A DNA stretch of 64,000 nucleotides from JAHFUA01 sp963733935. GTDB lineage: Bacteria; Acidobacteriota; Terriglobia; Terriglobales; Acidobacteriaceae. The notes beneath the pieces are model-generated. The model was not told the DNA's origin, ran no database searches, and worked only from the letters and a program-made list of their open reading frames with translations. The stretch is from assembly GCA_963733935.1 (NCBI GenBank), contig CAVTEQ010000014.1, positions 186,001 to 250,000 of the forward strand, given 5' to 3'. Both the position numbers and the translations under genes were made by a program. This document shows, piece after piece, positions 17,986 through 26,885 of this stretch (position 1 is the first letter of the stretch; every line of letters begins with the position of its first letter).

Positions 17986-19604
17986 TAGCGCTTCTCCTCG
18001 CTTGCGACCGCAGCCGCCGCCAGCCCCTTAGTGGCTGGACGAACTTGGACCACGCGCTGAGGCACGGCGGCCTCGACCGGCGCTGGCTTCAGCGGGTAAT
18101 CCGGCCGCACCGTCTGCACGATCTGATTGCAGGGCTGCTCCAGTATCTGGAAGAACGGCTTGGGGTAGATCCCAATCACGAACGACAGGATCAGCAGCGG
18201 CATGAAGTAGGCAACCTCGCGCGGCGTGAGGTCCACGAGTTTTTCATTCTTGGGGTTTGTGACAGGCCCGAAGAACACGCGCTGGTAGAGCCACAGCAGA
18301 TAGGCCGCGCCGAGCACGATGCCGATCACCGCCCAGGCCGCCCACATCCGGTTCTCGGTATACACGCCTTGCAGGATGGTGAATTCCCCGATGAAGCCAT
18401 TGAGCAGCGGCAGTCCCATGGAAGACAGGAACATGATCAGGGTGATGGCCGCGTACCACGGCATGATGTTGGAGATTCCGCCGTACTCGGAGATCTCGCG
18501 GGTGTGGCGGCGCTCGTAAAGCACGCCGACGATCAAGAACAGCGCGCCGGTCGAGATGCCGTGGTTGATCTGCTGCAACACCGAGCCGGAGAGCCCGAGC
18601 GGCGTCAGCGCAAATATCCCCAGGGTGCAGAAGCCGAGGTGGCTGACCGAACTGTACGCCACCAGCTTTTTCATGTCCTTCTGCATCAGCGAGACCAACG
18701 CGCCGTAGATGATGCCAATGAGCGACAGCACGATCAGCCAGAAGCGCACCTTCGGGTTCATGGCGACGCTGGGGAATAACGGCAGCGAGAAGCGGATCAG
18801 GCCGTATGTCCCCATCTTCAGCAGAACGCCCGCCAGGATCACCGAGCCTGCCGTGGGCGCCTCCACGTGTGCGTCCGGCAGCCAAGTATGGAAGGGGAAC
18901 ATCGGCACCTTGATGGCGAACCCGACGAAGAATGCCAGGAAGAGCAGGATCGCCGCAGTACCCGTGATCTGCGGCGCGGTTTTGTAGAGCTCAAGGATGT
19001 TGAAGGTGTAGACGCCGGTGACGGTCTGGTGATGGAAGTAGAGGTACAGAATGCCGAGCAGCATCAGTACCGAACCGACCAGCGTGTAGAGGAAGAACTT
19101 GATGGCGGCGTAGAGCTTGCGCGGACCTCCCCAGATGCCGATCAGCAGGTACATCGGCACAAGCATGACTTCCCAGAAAACGTAGAACAGGAAGAAATCG
19201 AGCGACATGAAAACGCCCAGCATGCCGGTCTGCAGGATCAGAAACCAAATGTAGTATTCCTTCACGCGGTCCTGGATCGCCGTCCACGACGATAAGATCG
19301 AGATCCAGCCCAACAGCGTGGTCAGCATGATCAGCAGGAAGCTGATGCCGTCGATCCCCAGATAAAAGCCGGCGCCGATCGAGGGAATCCAGTTGCTGGG
19401 CGCGCCTTCGATGAACTTGAAGCCCGGCTGGCTCTTCACCGCCCAGAACATCGGCACCAGCGGCAGCGAGACGATCAGGCCTGCGAGCGCGAACAGGTTG
19501 GCAATCCAGCGGATGGCGTCCTTCGCCGTCTTGGGCACGAACAGCAGCACGAGCGCGCCGACCAGCGGCGTGAAAAGAATGATCGAGAGAATGTGGCTTT
19601 GCAT
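17985..19604 (-). CDS. nuoM: NADH-quinone oxidoreductase subunit M (cluster 2)
   Basis: The 539-residue product carries the NuoM signatures FPFHTWLPDAHVEAPTAGS, KKLVAYSSVSHLGFCTLG and LPLLNGFIGEFTIL. It is about 40 residues longer than the cluster-1 copy. The excess is a C-terminal tail rich in Ala, Pro and Val ending in SEEKR, predicted to be outside the membrane. The gap to nuoL2 (19605-19645) holds short TCAGTTC/TCAGTTG heptamers. Confidence 0.95.
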   Translation of the reverse strand: MQSHILSIILFTPLVGALVLLFVPKTAKDAIRWIANLFALAGLIVSLPLVPMFWAVKSQPGFKFIEGAPSNWIPSIGAGFYLGIDGISFLLIMLTTLLGWISILSSWTAIQDRVKEYYIWFLILQTGMLGVFMSLDFFLFYVFWEVMLVPMYLLIGIWGGPRKLYAAIKFFLYTLVGSVLMLLGILYLYFHHQTVTGVYTFNILELYKTAPQITGTAAILLFLAFFVGFAIKVPMFPFHTWLPDAHVEAPTAGSVILAGVLLKMGTYGLIRFSLPLFPSVAMNPKVRFWLIVLSLIGIIYGALVSLMQKDMKKLVAYSSVSHLGFCTLGIFALTPLGLSGSVLQQINHGISTGALFLIVGVLYERRHTREISEYGGISNIMPWYAAITLIMFLSSMGLPLLNGFIGEFTILQGVYTENRMWAAWAVIGIVLGAAYLLWLYQRVFFGPVTNPKNEKLVDLTPREVAYFMPLLILSFVIGIYPKPFFQILEQPCNQIVQTVRPDYPLKPAPVEAAVPQRVVQVRPATKGLAAAAVASEEKR

Positions 19605-19606
19605 AA

Positions 19607-19636
19607 TTTCAGTTCTCAGTTGCCGTCAGTTGCCAG
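19607..19636 (-). repeat. short heptamer repeat between nuoL2 and nuoM2
   Basis: The 41-bp gap contains TCAGTTC and TCAGTTG in direct succession and a further TCAGTTG three bases later. It is a minimal case of the 7-bp arrays seen in other gaps of the same operon. Confidence 0.5.
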
Positions 19637-19645
19637 GTTCGGGCA

Positions 19646-21778
19646 TCAGCGAAATATGTAGTACAGAACGAATCCCAATATCCCGGCCACCATCACGAAG
19701 GCGTACCACTGCACCAGACCCCATTGAACGAGGCGAACCGGGTAAGACGCCGCTCGGGTCAGGATCGCGGTGCCGTTGACGAAGAGGCCGTCGACAATCC
19801 ACTTATCCCACCAGTTCGAGAGCGTGCCGAGCGCACGAGTGGTCCAGCCGGCGCCGTTGACGCCGCCATCGACAAAGTTGGCATCGAAGGCCCAGGCGGC
19901 CTCGCCAGCGCCCATCGCGCCCAGGCGAAGCGGACCGAGCTTGCGCCGGCCGGTGAACAGATAATCGTAGGCTTCGTCTACGTACCATTTGTTGTAGAGC
20001 ACCTGATAGGCGGGCGCAGCAATCTGGTTGATTGGCTCTCGGTAGCCTTCTTCTGCCTTGCCGTAGGCGCGCTTGGCCAGTCCCCATCCGGCAAACGCCG
20101 CGCCGAGGGAGAGGACCATCAATAAGTATTCGGTCGGGCTGGTATGCTCCTCTTCCTTCTTGCCGGCGGCCAGTTGCGCCTCTTTGCCGCTGGTTTCGAA
20201 CTCAGCTACAGCTTCCTTGGCAAAAACCGGTTCCAGAAATTTCTCAAAGCGGTTCGAGCCCCCGAGGCTGTGCGGCCAGCCCAGGAAGCCAGCGAACAGC
20301 GAGAAGAACGCCAGGATGATCAACGGCACGGTCATCGACTTGGGCGATTCGTGGATGTGGTGCTCCACCTCGTGCTCCACGCGCGACGGGCTCCAGAACG
20401 TCAGGTAAATCAGGCGGAACATGTAGAACGCGGTCATGAGCGCGGTGGCGTAGCCGATGATCCACAGGGCCTTATAGGCGCTGCTGTCCCTCGCCCAGGC
20501 CTGCCATAGGATCTCGTCCTTGGAGAAGAACCCGGCGAACGGGAAAATGCCCGAGATGGCCAGCGTGGCGATGAACATGGTCTTAAACGTGGTGGGAATC
20601 TTATGCGCCAGCGCGCCCATGTGGCGCATGTCCTGCTCGCCGGAGAGGGCGTGGATCACCGAGCCTGCACCCAGGAACAGCAGCGCCTTGAAGAAAGCGT
20701 GGGTGAACACGTGAAACACACCCGCTGCGAACGCTCCCACGCCGAGCGCCAGGAACATATAGCCGAGCTGGGAAACGGTCGAGTACGCGAGGACCCGCTT
20801 GATGTCGTTCTGCACCAGGCCAATGGAGGCCGCGAAGATGGCCGTCACCGCACCGATGATGGCCACCGTCTTCATGGCGTTCGGCGCCAGCACGAATAGC
20901 GCGTTTGATCGCGCAACCATGTACACACCGGCGGTCACCATGGTGGCAGCGTGGATCAGCGCCGAAACGGGTGTTGGGCCTTCCATGGCGTCGGGCAGCC
21001 ACACGTAAAGCGGAACTTGCGCCGACTTACCGCACGCGCCTACGAACAGCAGCAGGCAAGCCAGAGTCAAAGTCGGATCGCCGATGTGGAACATGCCGCT
21101 GCGGGCGACTTCGTTCACTTGTGTGAAGCGCACCGAACCGAGGTACCAGGAGATGGTGAAAATCCCGAGGATGAAGCCGGCGTCACCGATGCGGTTAACG
21201 ATGAATGCCTTGTTGGCAGCGTTGGTCGCCGATTTCTTCAGGAAGTAGAACCCGATCAGCAGGTAGGAGCACAGCCCCACACCCTCCCAGCCGACGAACA
21301 GCAGGATGTAATTGTTCGCCAGGACGAGCGTCAGCATGGAGAACATGAACAAGTTCATGTATCCGAAGAAGCGGTAGTAGCCGCCTTCGTGTCCCATGTA
21401 GCCGATCGAATAAATGTGGATCAGCATGCCCACGCCGGTGACGAACAGCAGCCAGATAGCGGAGAGCGGGTCGAGCAGGAAGCCGACGTCGATGTGGAAG
21501 TCGACAGCGCGGCCGGAGGCGGTCAGGAAGCCGAGGTTGCCGGTGTCGGAGCCCAGCCACGTATAGGCGATCTTCTCGAACGGCTGATGACCGTGCGCGG
21601 CCGCCCATCCCGTGTACTGCAACACGGTGAAGCAGGAAAAGACGAATGCCACCACCACCAGCCCGACACAGAAAAAGTTCACCGCCGATTTGGAGAGCTT
21701 GCGCCCGAAGAAAAACATCAGCGCCGCGCCCAGCGCGGGCAGCAGAGGAATGATCCAGATGTTTTTTAAGAAGAACAT
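19646..21778 (-). CDS. nuoL: NADH-quinone oxidoreductase subunit L (cluster 2)
   Basis: This 710-residue NuoL is intact. It shows GHEGGYYRFFGYMNLFMFSM, ACGKSAQVPLYVWLPDAMEG, FKALLFLGAGSVIHALSGEQ and FAGFFSKDEILW, with the long C-terminal helix and final membrane anchor. The soluble insertion around residues 520-570 is rich in Glu and Lys. It serves as a reference for the frameshifts in the cluster-1 copy. Confidence 0.96.
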   Translation of the reverse strand: MFFLKNIWIIPLLPALGAALMFFFGRKLSKSAVNFFCVGLVVVAFVFSCFTVLQYTGWAAAHGHQPFEKIAYTWLGSDTGNLGFLTASGRAVDFHIDVGFLLDPLSAIWLLFVTGVGMLIHIYSIGYMGHEGGYYRFFGYMNLFMFSMLTLVLANNYILLFVGWEGVGLCSYLLIGFYFLKKSATNAANKAFIVNRIGDAGFILGIFTISWYLGSVRFTQVNEVARSGMFHIGDPTLTLACLLLFVGACGKSAQVPLYVWLPDAMEGPTPVSALIHAATMVTAGVYMVARSNALFVLAPNAMKTVAIIGAVTAIFAASIGLVQNDIKRVLAYSTVSQLGYMFLALGVGAFAAGVFHVFTHAFFKALLFLGAGSVIHALSGEQDMRHMGALAHKIPTTFKTMFIATLAISGIFPFAGFFSKDEILWQAWARDSSAYKALWIIGYATALMTAFYMFRLIYLTFWSPSRVEHEVEHHIHESPKSMTVPLIILAFFSLFAGFLGWPHSLGGSNRFEKFLEPVFAKEAVAEFETSGKEAQLAAGKKEEEHTSPTEYLLMVLSLGAAFAGWGLAKRAYGKAEEGYREPINQIAAPAYQVLYNKWYVDEAYDYLFTGRRKLGPLRLGAMGAGEAAWAFDANFVDGGVNGAGWTTRALGTLSNWWDKWIVDGLFVNGTAILTRAASYPVRLVQWGLVQWYAFVMVAGILGFVLYYIFR

Positions 21779-21784
21779 GCTTTT

Positions 21785-21843
21785 AGCTTTTGGCCTTTGG
21801 CTCCTTGTCCTGCTCGCGACTCACGACTTGCGACTCGCGACTA
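21785..21843 (-). repeat. heptamer arrays between nuoK2 and nuoL2
   Basis: On the plus strand 21816-21843 is four consecutive 7-base units, GCGACTC, ACGACTT, GCGACTC and GCGACTA. Just before it, near 21785-21805, is a second set (AGCTTTT, GGCCTTT, GGCTCCT). The last unit includes the nuoK2 stop codon. The unit sequence differs completely from the GTAATTK arrays, but the 7-base period is the same. Confidence 0.75.
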
Positions 21844-22146
21844 GAACTTCAGCAGATCGATCTCATCGGCGTTGACGGTCTCCTTGTTACGGAAGAAGGC
21901 GATCAGAATGCCCAGCCCGACCGCCGCTTCCGCCGCCGCGTCCGTTATCACGAAAATCGAGAACACTTGTCCGTGCAGCCCGTAGAGCCGCGAGAACGCC
22001 ACCAGGTTCAGATTCACGGCGTTCAAGATCAACTCAATCGACATCAGGATAATGACCACATTGCGCCGGGTCAGCACCCCGATGGTCCCGATGATGAACA
22101 GGGCCGCTGCGACAACCAAGTAATGTAGGGTCGTAATTTCCATCAC
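21841..22146 (-). CDS. nuoK: NADH-quinone oxidoreductase subunit K (cluster 2)
   Basis: The 101-residue, three-helix product has MSIELILNAVNLNLVAFSR and AAAEAAVGLGILIAFF, with both membrane glutamates of NuoK. It ends NADEIDLLKF, parallel to the cluster-1 copy. nuoJ2 ends 10 bases upstream. Confidence 0.95.
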   Translation of the reverse strand: MMEITTLHYLVVAAALFIIGTIGVLTRRNVVIILMSIELILNAVNLNLVAFSRLYGLHGQVFSIFVITDAAAEAAVGLGILIAFFRNKETVNADEIDLLKF

Positions 22147-22156
22147 TCAGAGCTTT

Positions 22157-22669
22157 CTAAATCCTCTTCTTCGCCATCACCACCGCACCCACGATCGCCA
22201 CCAGCAGCAGCAGCGATGCAATCTCAAATGGCAGCAGATAATCGACGTAAAGCATTTTTCCTACCTGCTGCGTGTTCAACTGCTCGGGGAAGCGCACCGC
22301 CTGCTGCGGCGGGAAGATTGCTCGCCCTTTCACGTACACGGCGACGAACAACACCCCAAGCCCGGCCGCCGCCAGCAATCCCACCAGCCACTGTTTGTTG
22401 AACTGGTACTCGCGCTGCATGCGATCGATGTTGATCAGCATGATCACGAACAGAAACAGGACCACGATGCCGCCGACGTAAAGAATGATTTGCACGCCGG
22501 CGACGAACGGGGCATAGAGCATCAGGTAGAGCCCGGCCAGCGACAGCAGTGTGAAGATCAGTGCGATGGCTGAGTGCACCGGGTTACGGCGCATGATCAC
22601 GGCGACGGCGCTCAGTACCGCAACCGCCGCCAAGCCGTAAAAGAAATAAGGCGTCGCAACTGGGTTCAT
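22157..22669 (-). CDS. nuoJ: NADH-quinone oxidoreductase subunit J (cluster 2)
   Basis: The 170-residue product has five hydrophobic segments and the NuoJ core AGVQIILYVGGIVVLFLFVI. It ends in GAVVMAKKRI after the last helix. As in cluster 1, nuoI is not present between H and J. Confidence 0.94.
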   Translation of the reverse strand: MNPVATPYFFYGLAAVAVLSAVAVIMRRNPVHSAIALIFTLLSLAGLYLMLYAPFVAGVQIILYVGGIVVLFLFVIMLINIDRMQREYQFNKQWLVGLLAAAGLGVLFVAVYVKGRAIFPPQQAVRFPEQLNTQQVGKMLYVDYLLPFEIASLLLLVAIVGAVVMAKKRI

Positions 22670-22690
22670 ACGCTCATTCCCCGAAGCCCA

Positions 22691-23970
22691 TCACAGCACC
22701 CCCACCAGCGCGGTCGCGATAAGCACACCGATGCCTGCCGGGATCATGAACTTCCATCCCAGCTTCATGAGCTGATCGAAGCGGTAGCGCGGGAAGGTGC
22801 CGCGATACCAGATGTACATATACATAAAGCCGGCGACTTTGATGGTGAACCAGTAGATGTCCTGGATGCGGTCGCGCACCGGCGGCACCAACAACACCAG
22901 CCCAATTGCGCCCAGCAACAGCCCAAAGACTCCCAGCCCGGTCTTCTGAATCTTGAAGTAGGGATGCTTCGGCATCCGCACGGTCGTGCGCAAGGTCACG
23001 CCGGCGAGCACGAAGAAGGTCAGCGCCGGGAAGAGCGAGAACGCGGTATCCCAGGCGTCGCCGCTCAGCCAGTGGGGAAAAGGACGCAGCCATCCGCCCA
23101 GCCACAGCGTGACCGCGATCGACGACACAGCGATCATCGCCGCATATTCCGCCAGGAAGAAGAGCGACCAGCGGAATCCGGAATATTCCGTATGGAAACC
23201 GGCGGTCAACTCGCTCTCGGCTTCCGGCAGGTCGAAAGGCGCGCGGTTGGTCTCGGCCACCATCGCCACCGCGAATACAAAGAACGCAATCAGCCCCAGC
23301 GGGAAAAACTTGAACACGAACCACACGTGCTGGTTCATCTGCGGTGCGCACGATCTCGATCATGCTGAGTGTGCCCAGCGCCTCTCCGCCGCCTGGTCCG
23401 ATTCCATACACACCCGCTCCCGTCAGCGAGGTCATCAGCACCGCTGAGACCACGGCCATGCCCATCGCAATCTCATAGGACACCATTTGTGCGCTGGAGC
23501 GCAGCGAGCCTAGTAGCGGATAGTGCGAGTTGGACGCCCAACCCGCCATGATGATGCCCAGCGTTCCCAGCGAAGCGACGCCGAGCATGAACAGGATGCC
23601 GATGTTCATGTCCGTGACGGCGTGCGTCGGACCGAAGGGAATCACGATATACGTAGTGAACGCCGTGATGACCACAACGACCGGCGCCATCCAGAAGACC
23701 AGCTTGTCAGCGCCTGTAGGGGATGATGTCTTCCTTGAGGAGGAGTTTGAGGGCATCGGCGAAGGGCTGGAGCAGACCATGCGGACCGACGCGCATTGGC
23801 CCCAGCCGTACTTGCATGTGGGCCAGGATCTTGCGCTCCAGCCAGTTCATCGCGATCACCGCGACCGAGACGGCGGCGAAAATTATCAGAATGTAGATCG
23901 CAACCCAGACATAGGCGCCCGCCTGGCCTGGCGTCAGATTCGAGTTCAGATAATTCAAGAAGTCAGCCAT
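22691..23970 (-). pseudogene. nuoH: NADH-quinone oxidoreductase subunit H (cluster 2), two +1 frameshifts
   Basis: From ATG 23970 the frame reads a normal NuoH start (NWLERKILAHMQVRLGPMRV and LLLKEDIIP) and stops at 23707. One extra base near 23716 moves it to the frame giving GADKLVFWMAPVVVV through SMIEIVRTA. A second extra base near 23342 moves it to MNQHVWFVFKFFPLG, AETNRAPFDLPEAE and RGTFPRYRFDQLM, ending at 22691. The joined product would be about 425 residues, longer than the 347 of copy 1 because of an extra segment after residue ~290. Both lesions are single insertions, so sequencing error is possible. Confidence 0.85.
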
Positions 23971-24018
23971 TTTTCGATTTAGTGATTGAGTAACCCGATT
24001 CCCCGATTACCCAATCTT

Positions 24019-25195
24019 CTACCGATCGACTTCGCCTAGCACAATGTCCAGCGTTCCGATCACGGCGACCACGTCGGCGACCAGCGCTCCTTCCACCATC
24101 TTGCTCAACGCCTGCAAATTGACGAAAGACGGCGGGCGCACGCGTATGCGGTAAGGCTGGGTCGAGCCGTCACTGACGATGAAATACCCCAGCTCGCCCT
24201 TGGGCGCTTCAATCGAGTGATAGATCTCGCCCACGGGCGGCTTCATCACCTTGGGCACTTTGCCCATGATCGGGCCCTTCCGGAATCGAGTCCACCGCCT
24301 GGCGGATGATGCGCAGCGCCTGCCGCATTTCGGCGATGCGCACCACATACCGGTCATAGGTATCGCCATTCTGACCCGTCGGGATGTCGAACTCGAAATT
24401 CTTATAGGCGGCATAGGGCTGAGCCTTGCGCAGGTCCCACTTGACGCCGCTGGCGCGCAGCACTGGCCCGGTCACACCGAGGTCAATGCAATCCTGGGCC
24501 TTGAGCACGCCGACGCCCTTGGTACGCTCCAGCCAGATACGGTTGGTGGTGAGCAGGGTCTCGTACTCATCCACTTTCGGCGTAACGAAGTCGCAGAACT
24601 TCTTCACGTCCTGCTCGAAGCCGTCGTAGGTCTCGTACAGGCAACCGCCGATGCGGAAGGCGTGTGTGGTGAGCCGCGCGCCGCAATATTTCTCGAAGAT
24701 CTTCAAAATCTCCTCGCGGTCGCGGAAGGTGTAGAACAGCGGGGTAATAGCGCCGATATCAAGAGCGTGCGTACCCAGCCAGAGCTGGTGGCTGGCGATG
24801 CGGTTCAGTTCCGTCAAGATGGTGCGCACCCACTGCGCGCGCGGCGGCGCCTCGATGTTCAGCAGCTTCTCCACCGCTTCGCAGTAGCCCAGGCCGTTCG
24901 AGACCGCGGCCACGTAGTCCATGCGGTCCACGTAGGGGTTGAACATCGTGTAGGTGCGGTTCTCGGCGATCTTCTCCACCCCGCGGTGGAGATAGCCGAT
25001 CACGCACTCGGTGTTGAGCACCTTCTCGCCATCGAGTTTCAGGATGACGCGCAGCACGCCGTGCGTCGAGGGGTGCTGCGGTCCCATATTCAGGATGAGC
25101 TCGGTGGCATCGAGAAACGGCGGGGCCACACCCTTCTCGGCCTCGATGTGTTCGACCGAGGACTGACTCTGTTCGCTCTTGAGGATGTCGGCCAC
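24019..25195 (-). pseudogene. nuoD: NADH-quinone oxidoreductase subunit D (cluster 2), one +1 frameshift
   Basis: The start is best placed at GTG 25195, overlapping the nuoC2 stop as TAGTG, the same junction type as nuoM2/nuoN2. The N-terminus has a ~30-residue acidic leader before LNMGPQHPSTHG. The frame is intact up to VDSIPEGP. An extra C in the GGGCCC run at 24273-24278 then shifts it, and the next frame continues IMGKVPKVMKPPVGEIYHS to DIVLGEVDR at 24019. The repaired product would be about 391 residues. Copy 1 at 2152-3360 is intact. Confidence 0.85.
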
Positions 25196-25821
25196 TATCG
25201 TCCGCTCTCGATTCCCAAATTGATCTTCACCCACTCATTGTCCTGCTGGGTGAGGCCATGCTCCTTGCGCAACGGGAAACCCTGCCAGCCGTCGGGCAGC
25301 AGGATGCGGCGCAAGTCAGGATGGCCTTCGAAGCGGATGCCGAACATGTCGTAGCACTCGCGCTCCAGCCAGTTGGCCGTACTCCACAGTGGCACTACAC
25401 TCGGCGCCGGGTCGCCGTCCTTGATCATGGTCTTCACGCGCACCCGCTGGTTGTGCTCGAAGGAGTAGAGGATCCAGACGATGTCGAATTCCTGGTCCTT
25501 GCGCTGCGGATAGTGCACCGCGGTCACGTCCACGCAGTAATCGAACTGCTCGTCGTCGCGCAGCAACTGCAACACCTCGTAAACGATGGACGGGTCGGCC
25601 ACGATGTAGTTCTGGCCGAGATAGCTCTTGGGATCGATTCCGGACCCGAAGCGCCCGCGCAGGCGAGCGACCATCTCCGACTCCCACGGCTGCGGTGTGG
25701 GCCCGGCCGGTTTGGCCGGAGCGGCCGGCTTGGCGGGCTCACCGGCAGGCCTGGGAGGGGCAGCGGCCGGCGGTTTCGCAGCCGGTGCCGCTGGCTTCTG
25801 TTCTGGTTTGTCTTCGGGCAT
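25195..25821 (-). CDS. nuoC: NADH-quinone oxidoreductase subunit C (cluster 2), with Pro/Ala-rich N-terminal extension
   Basis: The NuoC domain starts near residue 55 and ends with RECYDMFGIRFEGHPDLRRI and a short tail. The first ~50 residues are almost only Pro, Ala, Lys and Glu (KPAAPAAKPPAAAPPRPAG), an unstructured extension that copy 1 lacks. I chose ATG 25821 (MPEDKPEQKP, 208 residues). The longer frame to 25875 adds only translated heptamer repeat. The repeat array begins 5 bases upstream of this start. nuoD2 overlaps the stop. Confidence 0.92.
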   Translation of the reverse strand: MPEDKPEQKPAAPAAKPPAAAPPRPAGEPAKPAAPAKPAGPTPQPWESEMVARLRGRFGSGIDPKSYLGQNYIVADPSIVYEVLQLLRDDEQFDYCVDVTAVHYPQRKDQEFDIVWILYSFEHNQRVRVKTMIKDGDPAPSVVPLWSTANWLERECYDMFGIRFEGHPDLRRILLPDGWQGFPLRKEHGLTQQDNEWVKINLGIESGR

Positions 25822-25825
25822 CGTG

Positions 25826-25918
25826 AAATTTGTAATTGGTAATTTGTAATTGGTAATTTGCAGTTCGCGAGCCAAGCAGGCTCAGAAATTACAAATCACA
25901 AATTACAAATCACAAATT
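25826..25918 (-). repeat. inverted pair of heptamer arrays filling the nuoA2-nuoC2 gap
   Basis: The 99-bp gap where nuoB would normally stand is almost entirely repeat. At 25826-25860 the plus strand shows GTAATTG/GTAATTT units, and at 25886-25918 the complementary AATTACA/AATCACA units. Between them GAGCC...GGCTC forms a small hairpin. In the transcript the whole gap can fold as one long stem ending 5 bases before the nuoC2 start. Confidence 0.85.
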
Positions 25919-25920
25919 CC

Positions 25921-26277
25921 TCAAATCCACTCCAGCGCTCCCTTCTTCCAGACCCACACGTACCCCACGATGAGGATCGCCAGAAAAACCATCATTTCGA
26001 TGAACCCGAACCAGGCGAGCGCCTTGTACAGCACCGCCCATGGAAAGAGGAAAATGGTCTCCACGTCGAAGATCACGAACAGGATGGCGACAATATAGAA
26101 ACGCACCGTATAGCGCTGGCGGGAGTCCCCGATGGGGTCCACGCCGCACTCGTAGGGCATCAACTTGACCTTCTCCGGCTTCTCCGGACGCACCAGCTTG
26201 GCGATTCCCAGCGTCAGCGGAATCAGGATCAGCACGATGGCCATGAAAATGAAAATAGGTATGTAGTTCTGGGGCAT
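25921..26277 (-). CDS. nuoA: NADH-quinone oxidoreductase subunit A (cluster 2)
   Basis: The 118-residue product has three hydrophobic segments, MPYECGVDPIGDSRQRY (40-56) and FDVETIFLFPW (70-80). It is the first gene of cluster 2, with GAGG four bases before the ATG and a promoter just upstream. Its stop lies 2 bases from the heptamer array. Confidence 0.95.
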   Translation of the reverse strand: MPQNYIPIFIFMAIVLILIPLTLGIAKLVRPEKPEKVKLMPYECGVDPIGDSRQRYTVRFYIVAILFVIFDVETIFLFPWAVLYKALAWFGFIEMMVFLAILIVGYVWVWKKGALEWI

Positions 26278-26298
26278 GGAACCTCAGGAGAACTGAAG

Positions 26299-26328
26299 AT
26301 AGTAGCGCGGCGGGAGCCTGCGGTTCAA
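26299..26328 (-). promoter_or_regulatory. probable sigma70 promoter of nuo cluster 2
   Basis: On the minus strand TTGAAC (26328-26323) is followed by 18 bases and TACTAT (26304-26299). The predicted transcript start is about 15 bases before nuoA2. Both hexamers match the consensus at four or more positions. Confidence 0.55.
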
Positions 26329-26347
26329 GCGGCGAATTGGGCGACTG

Positions 26348-26383
26348 TGAATTGGTAATTTCAAATTTATAATTTGCAATTTG
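26348..26383 (+). repeat. heptamer array left of the higA locus
   Basis: AT-rich 7-base units (GAATTGG, TAATTTC, AAATTTA, TAATTTG, CAATTTG) run in succession. Together with the opposite-oriented array at 26886-26911 it brackets the higA gene and its toxin remnant. Confidence 0.7.
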
Positions 26384-26431
26384 GTCGTGGCCCTCGGTGC
26401 CAACGGCGGCCAGGGGCTCTCAACATATTCC

Positions 26432-26458
26432 TTGACGCGTACGGTATAAGCGTACACT
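26432..26458 (+). promoter_or_regulatory. possible higBA promoter/operator
   Basis: TTGACG at 26432-26437 is followed 15 bases later by TACACT. Between and across them the hexamer GCGTAC occurs twice with a 13-base period (26437-26442 and 26450-26455). Repeated short sites over the promoter are usual for autoregulated toxin-antitoxin operons. The spacing is short, so the promoter call is weak. Confidence 0.35.
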
Positions 26459-26479
26459 ACTGGGATGATGAAGGGATGA

Positions 26480-26566
26480 AATGCAGTTTGCCGGCTTTCC
26501 GCAGTCTTCCGGTACGACGAGGGGACTAACACCGCCAGGGATATCGACTTGATCGATTACCACTAG
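26480..26566 (+). pseudogene. higB: higB toxin remnant (C-terminal 28 codons)
   Basis: The frame ending at TAG 26564-26566 reads RLSAVFRYDEG and finishes with ARDIDLIDYH. That matches the end of HigB/RelE-like toxins of the type whose C-terminus is FRF...DVDLVDYH. Directly before it is a TGA in frame (26477-26479), and no start or N-terminal half can be found. The normal ~90-residue toxin is therefore reduced to its tail. The spacing of 11 bases to higA fits the usual higBA order. Confidence 0.6.
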
Positions 26567-26577
26567 GAGCACCTGCT

Positions 26578-26865
26578 ATGGCCATGAAGAACCCGCCCCA
26601 TCCGGGCGACCTGATCCGAACCGAGATCATCGAAGCCCTCGGCCTCACGGTGTCGAAGGCGGCGGAGATTTTGCAAGTGCGCCGCGCCACGCTCTCGGAC
26701 CTCCTTCACGGCAAGGCCGCGCTGACGCCGGAAATGGCTCTGCGCATGGAAAAGGCGTTCGGCCCGGACATGAACCACCTTCTCCGCATGCAGCTCGCCT
26801 ATGACGTGGCGAAAACCCGGCAGCGTTCCCGTGAGATCGCCGTTAAGCGGTATGTTCCAGCCTGA
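26578..26865 (+). CDS. higA: HigA-family antitoxin / XRE-type regulator (orphan)
   Basis: This 95-residue protein begins MAMKNPPHPGDLIRTEIIEA, the usual start of HigA antitoxins. It has a helix-turn-helix at about 24-45 (TVSKAAEILQVRRATLSDLL) and a C-terminal helix ending in KRYVPA. HigA binds its own promoter and neutralises the HigB endoribonuclease. AGGAG at 26565-26569 is a good ribosome-binding site. Because higB upstream is only a fragment, this copy is an orphan. It may act on another HigB or persist as a regulator. Confidence 0.85.
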   Translation: MAMKNPPHPGDLIRTEIIEALGLTVSKAAEILQVRRATLSDLLHGKAALTPEMALRMEKAFGPDMNHLLRMQLAYDVAKTRQRSREIAVKRYVPA

Positions 26866-26885
26866 GAGAGGGCGCCTCGACCACT

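Noticed and set aside
25822..25875. N-terminal extension of NuoC2
   Set aside because: It is again translated heptamer repeat; the NuoC2 leader starts at ATG 25821.
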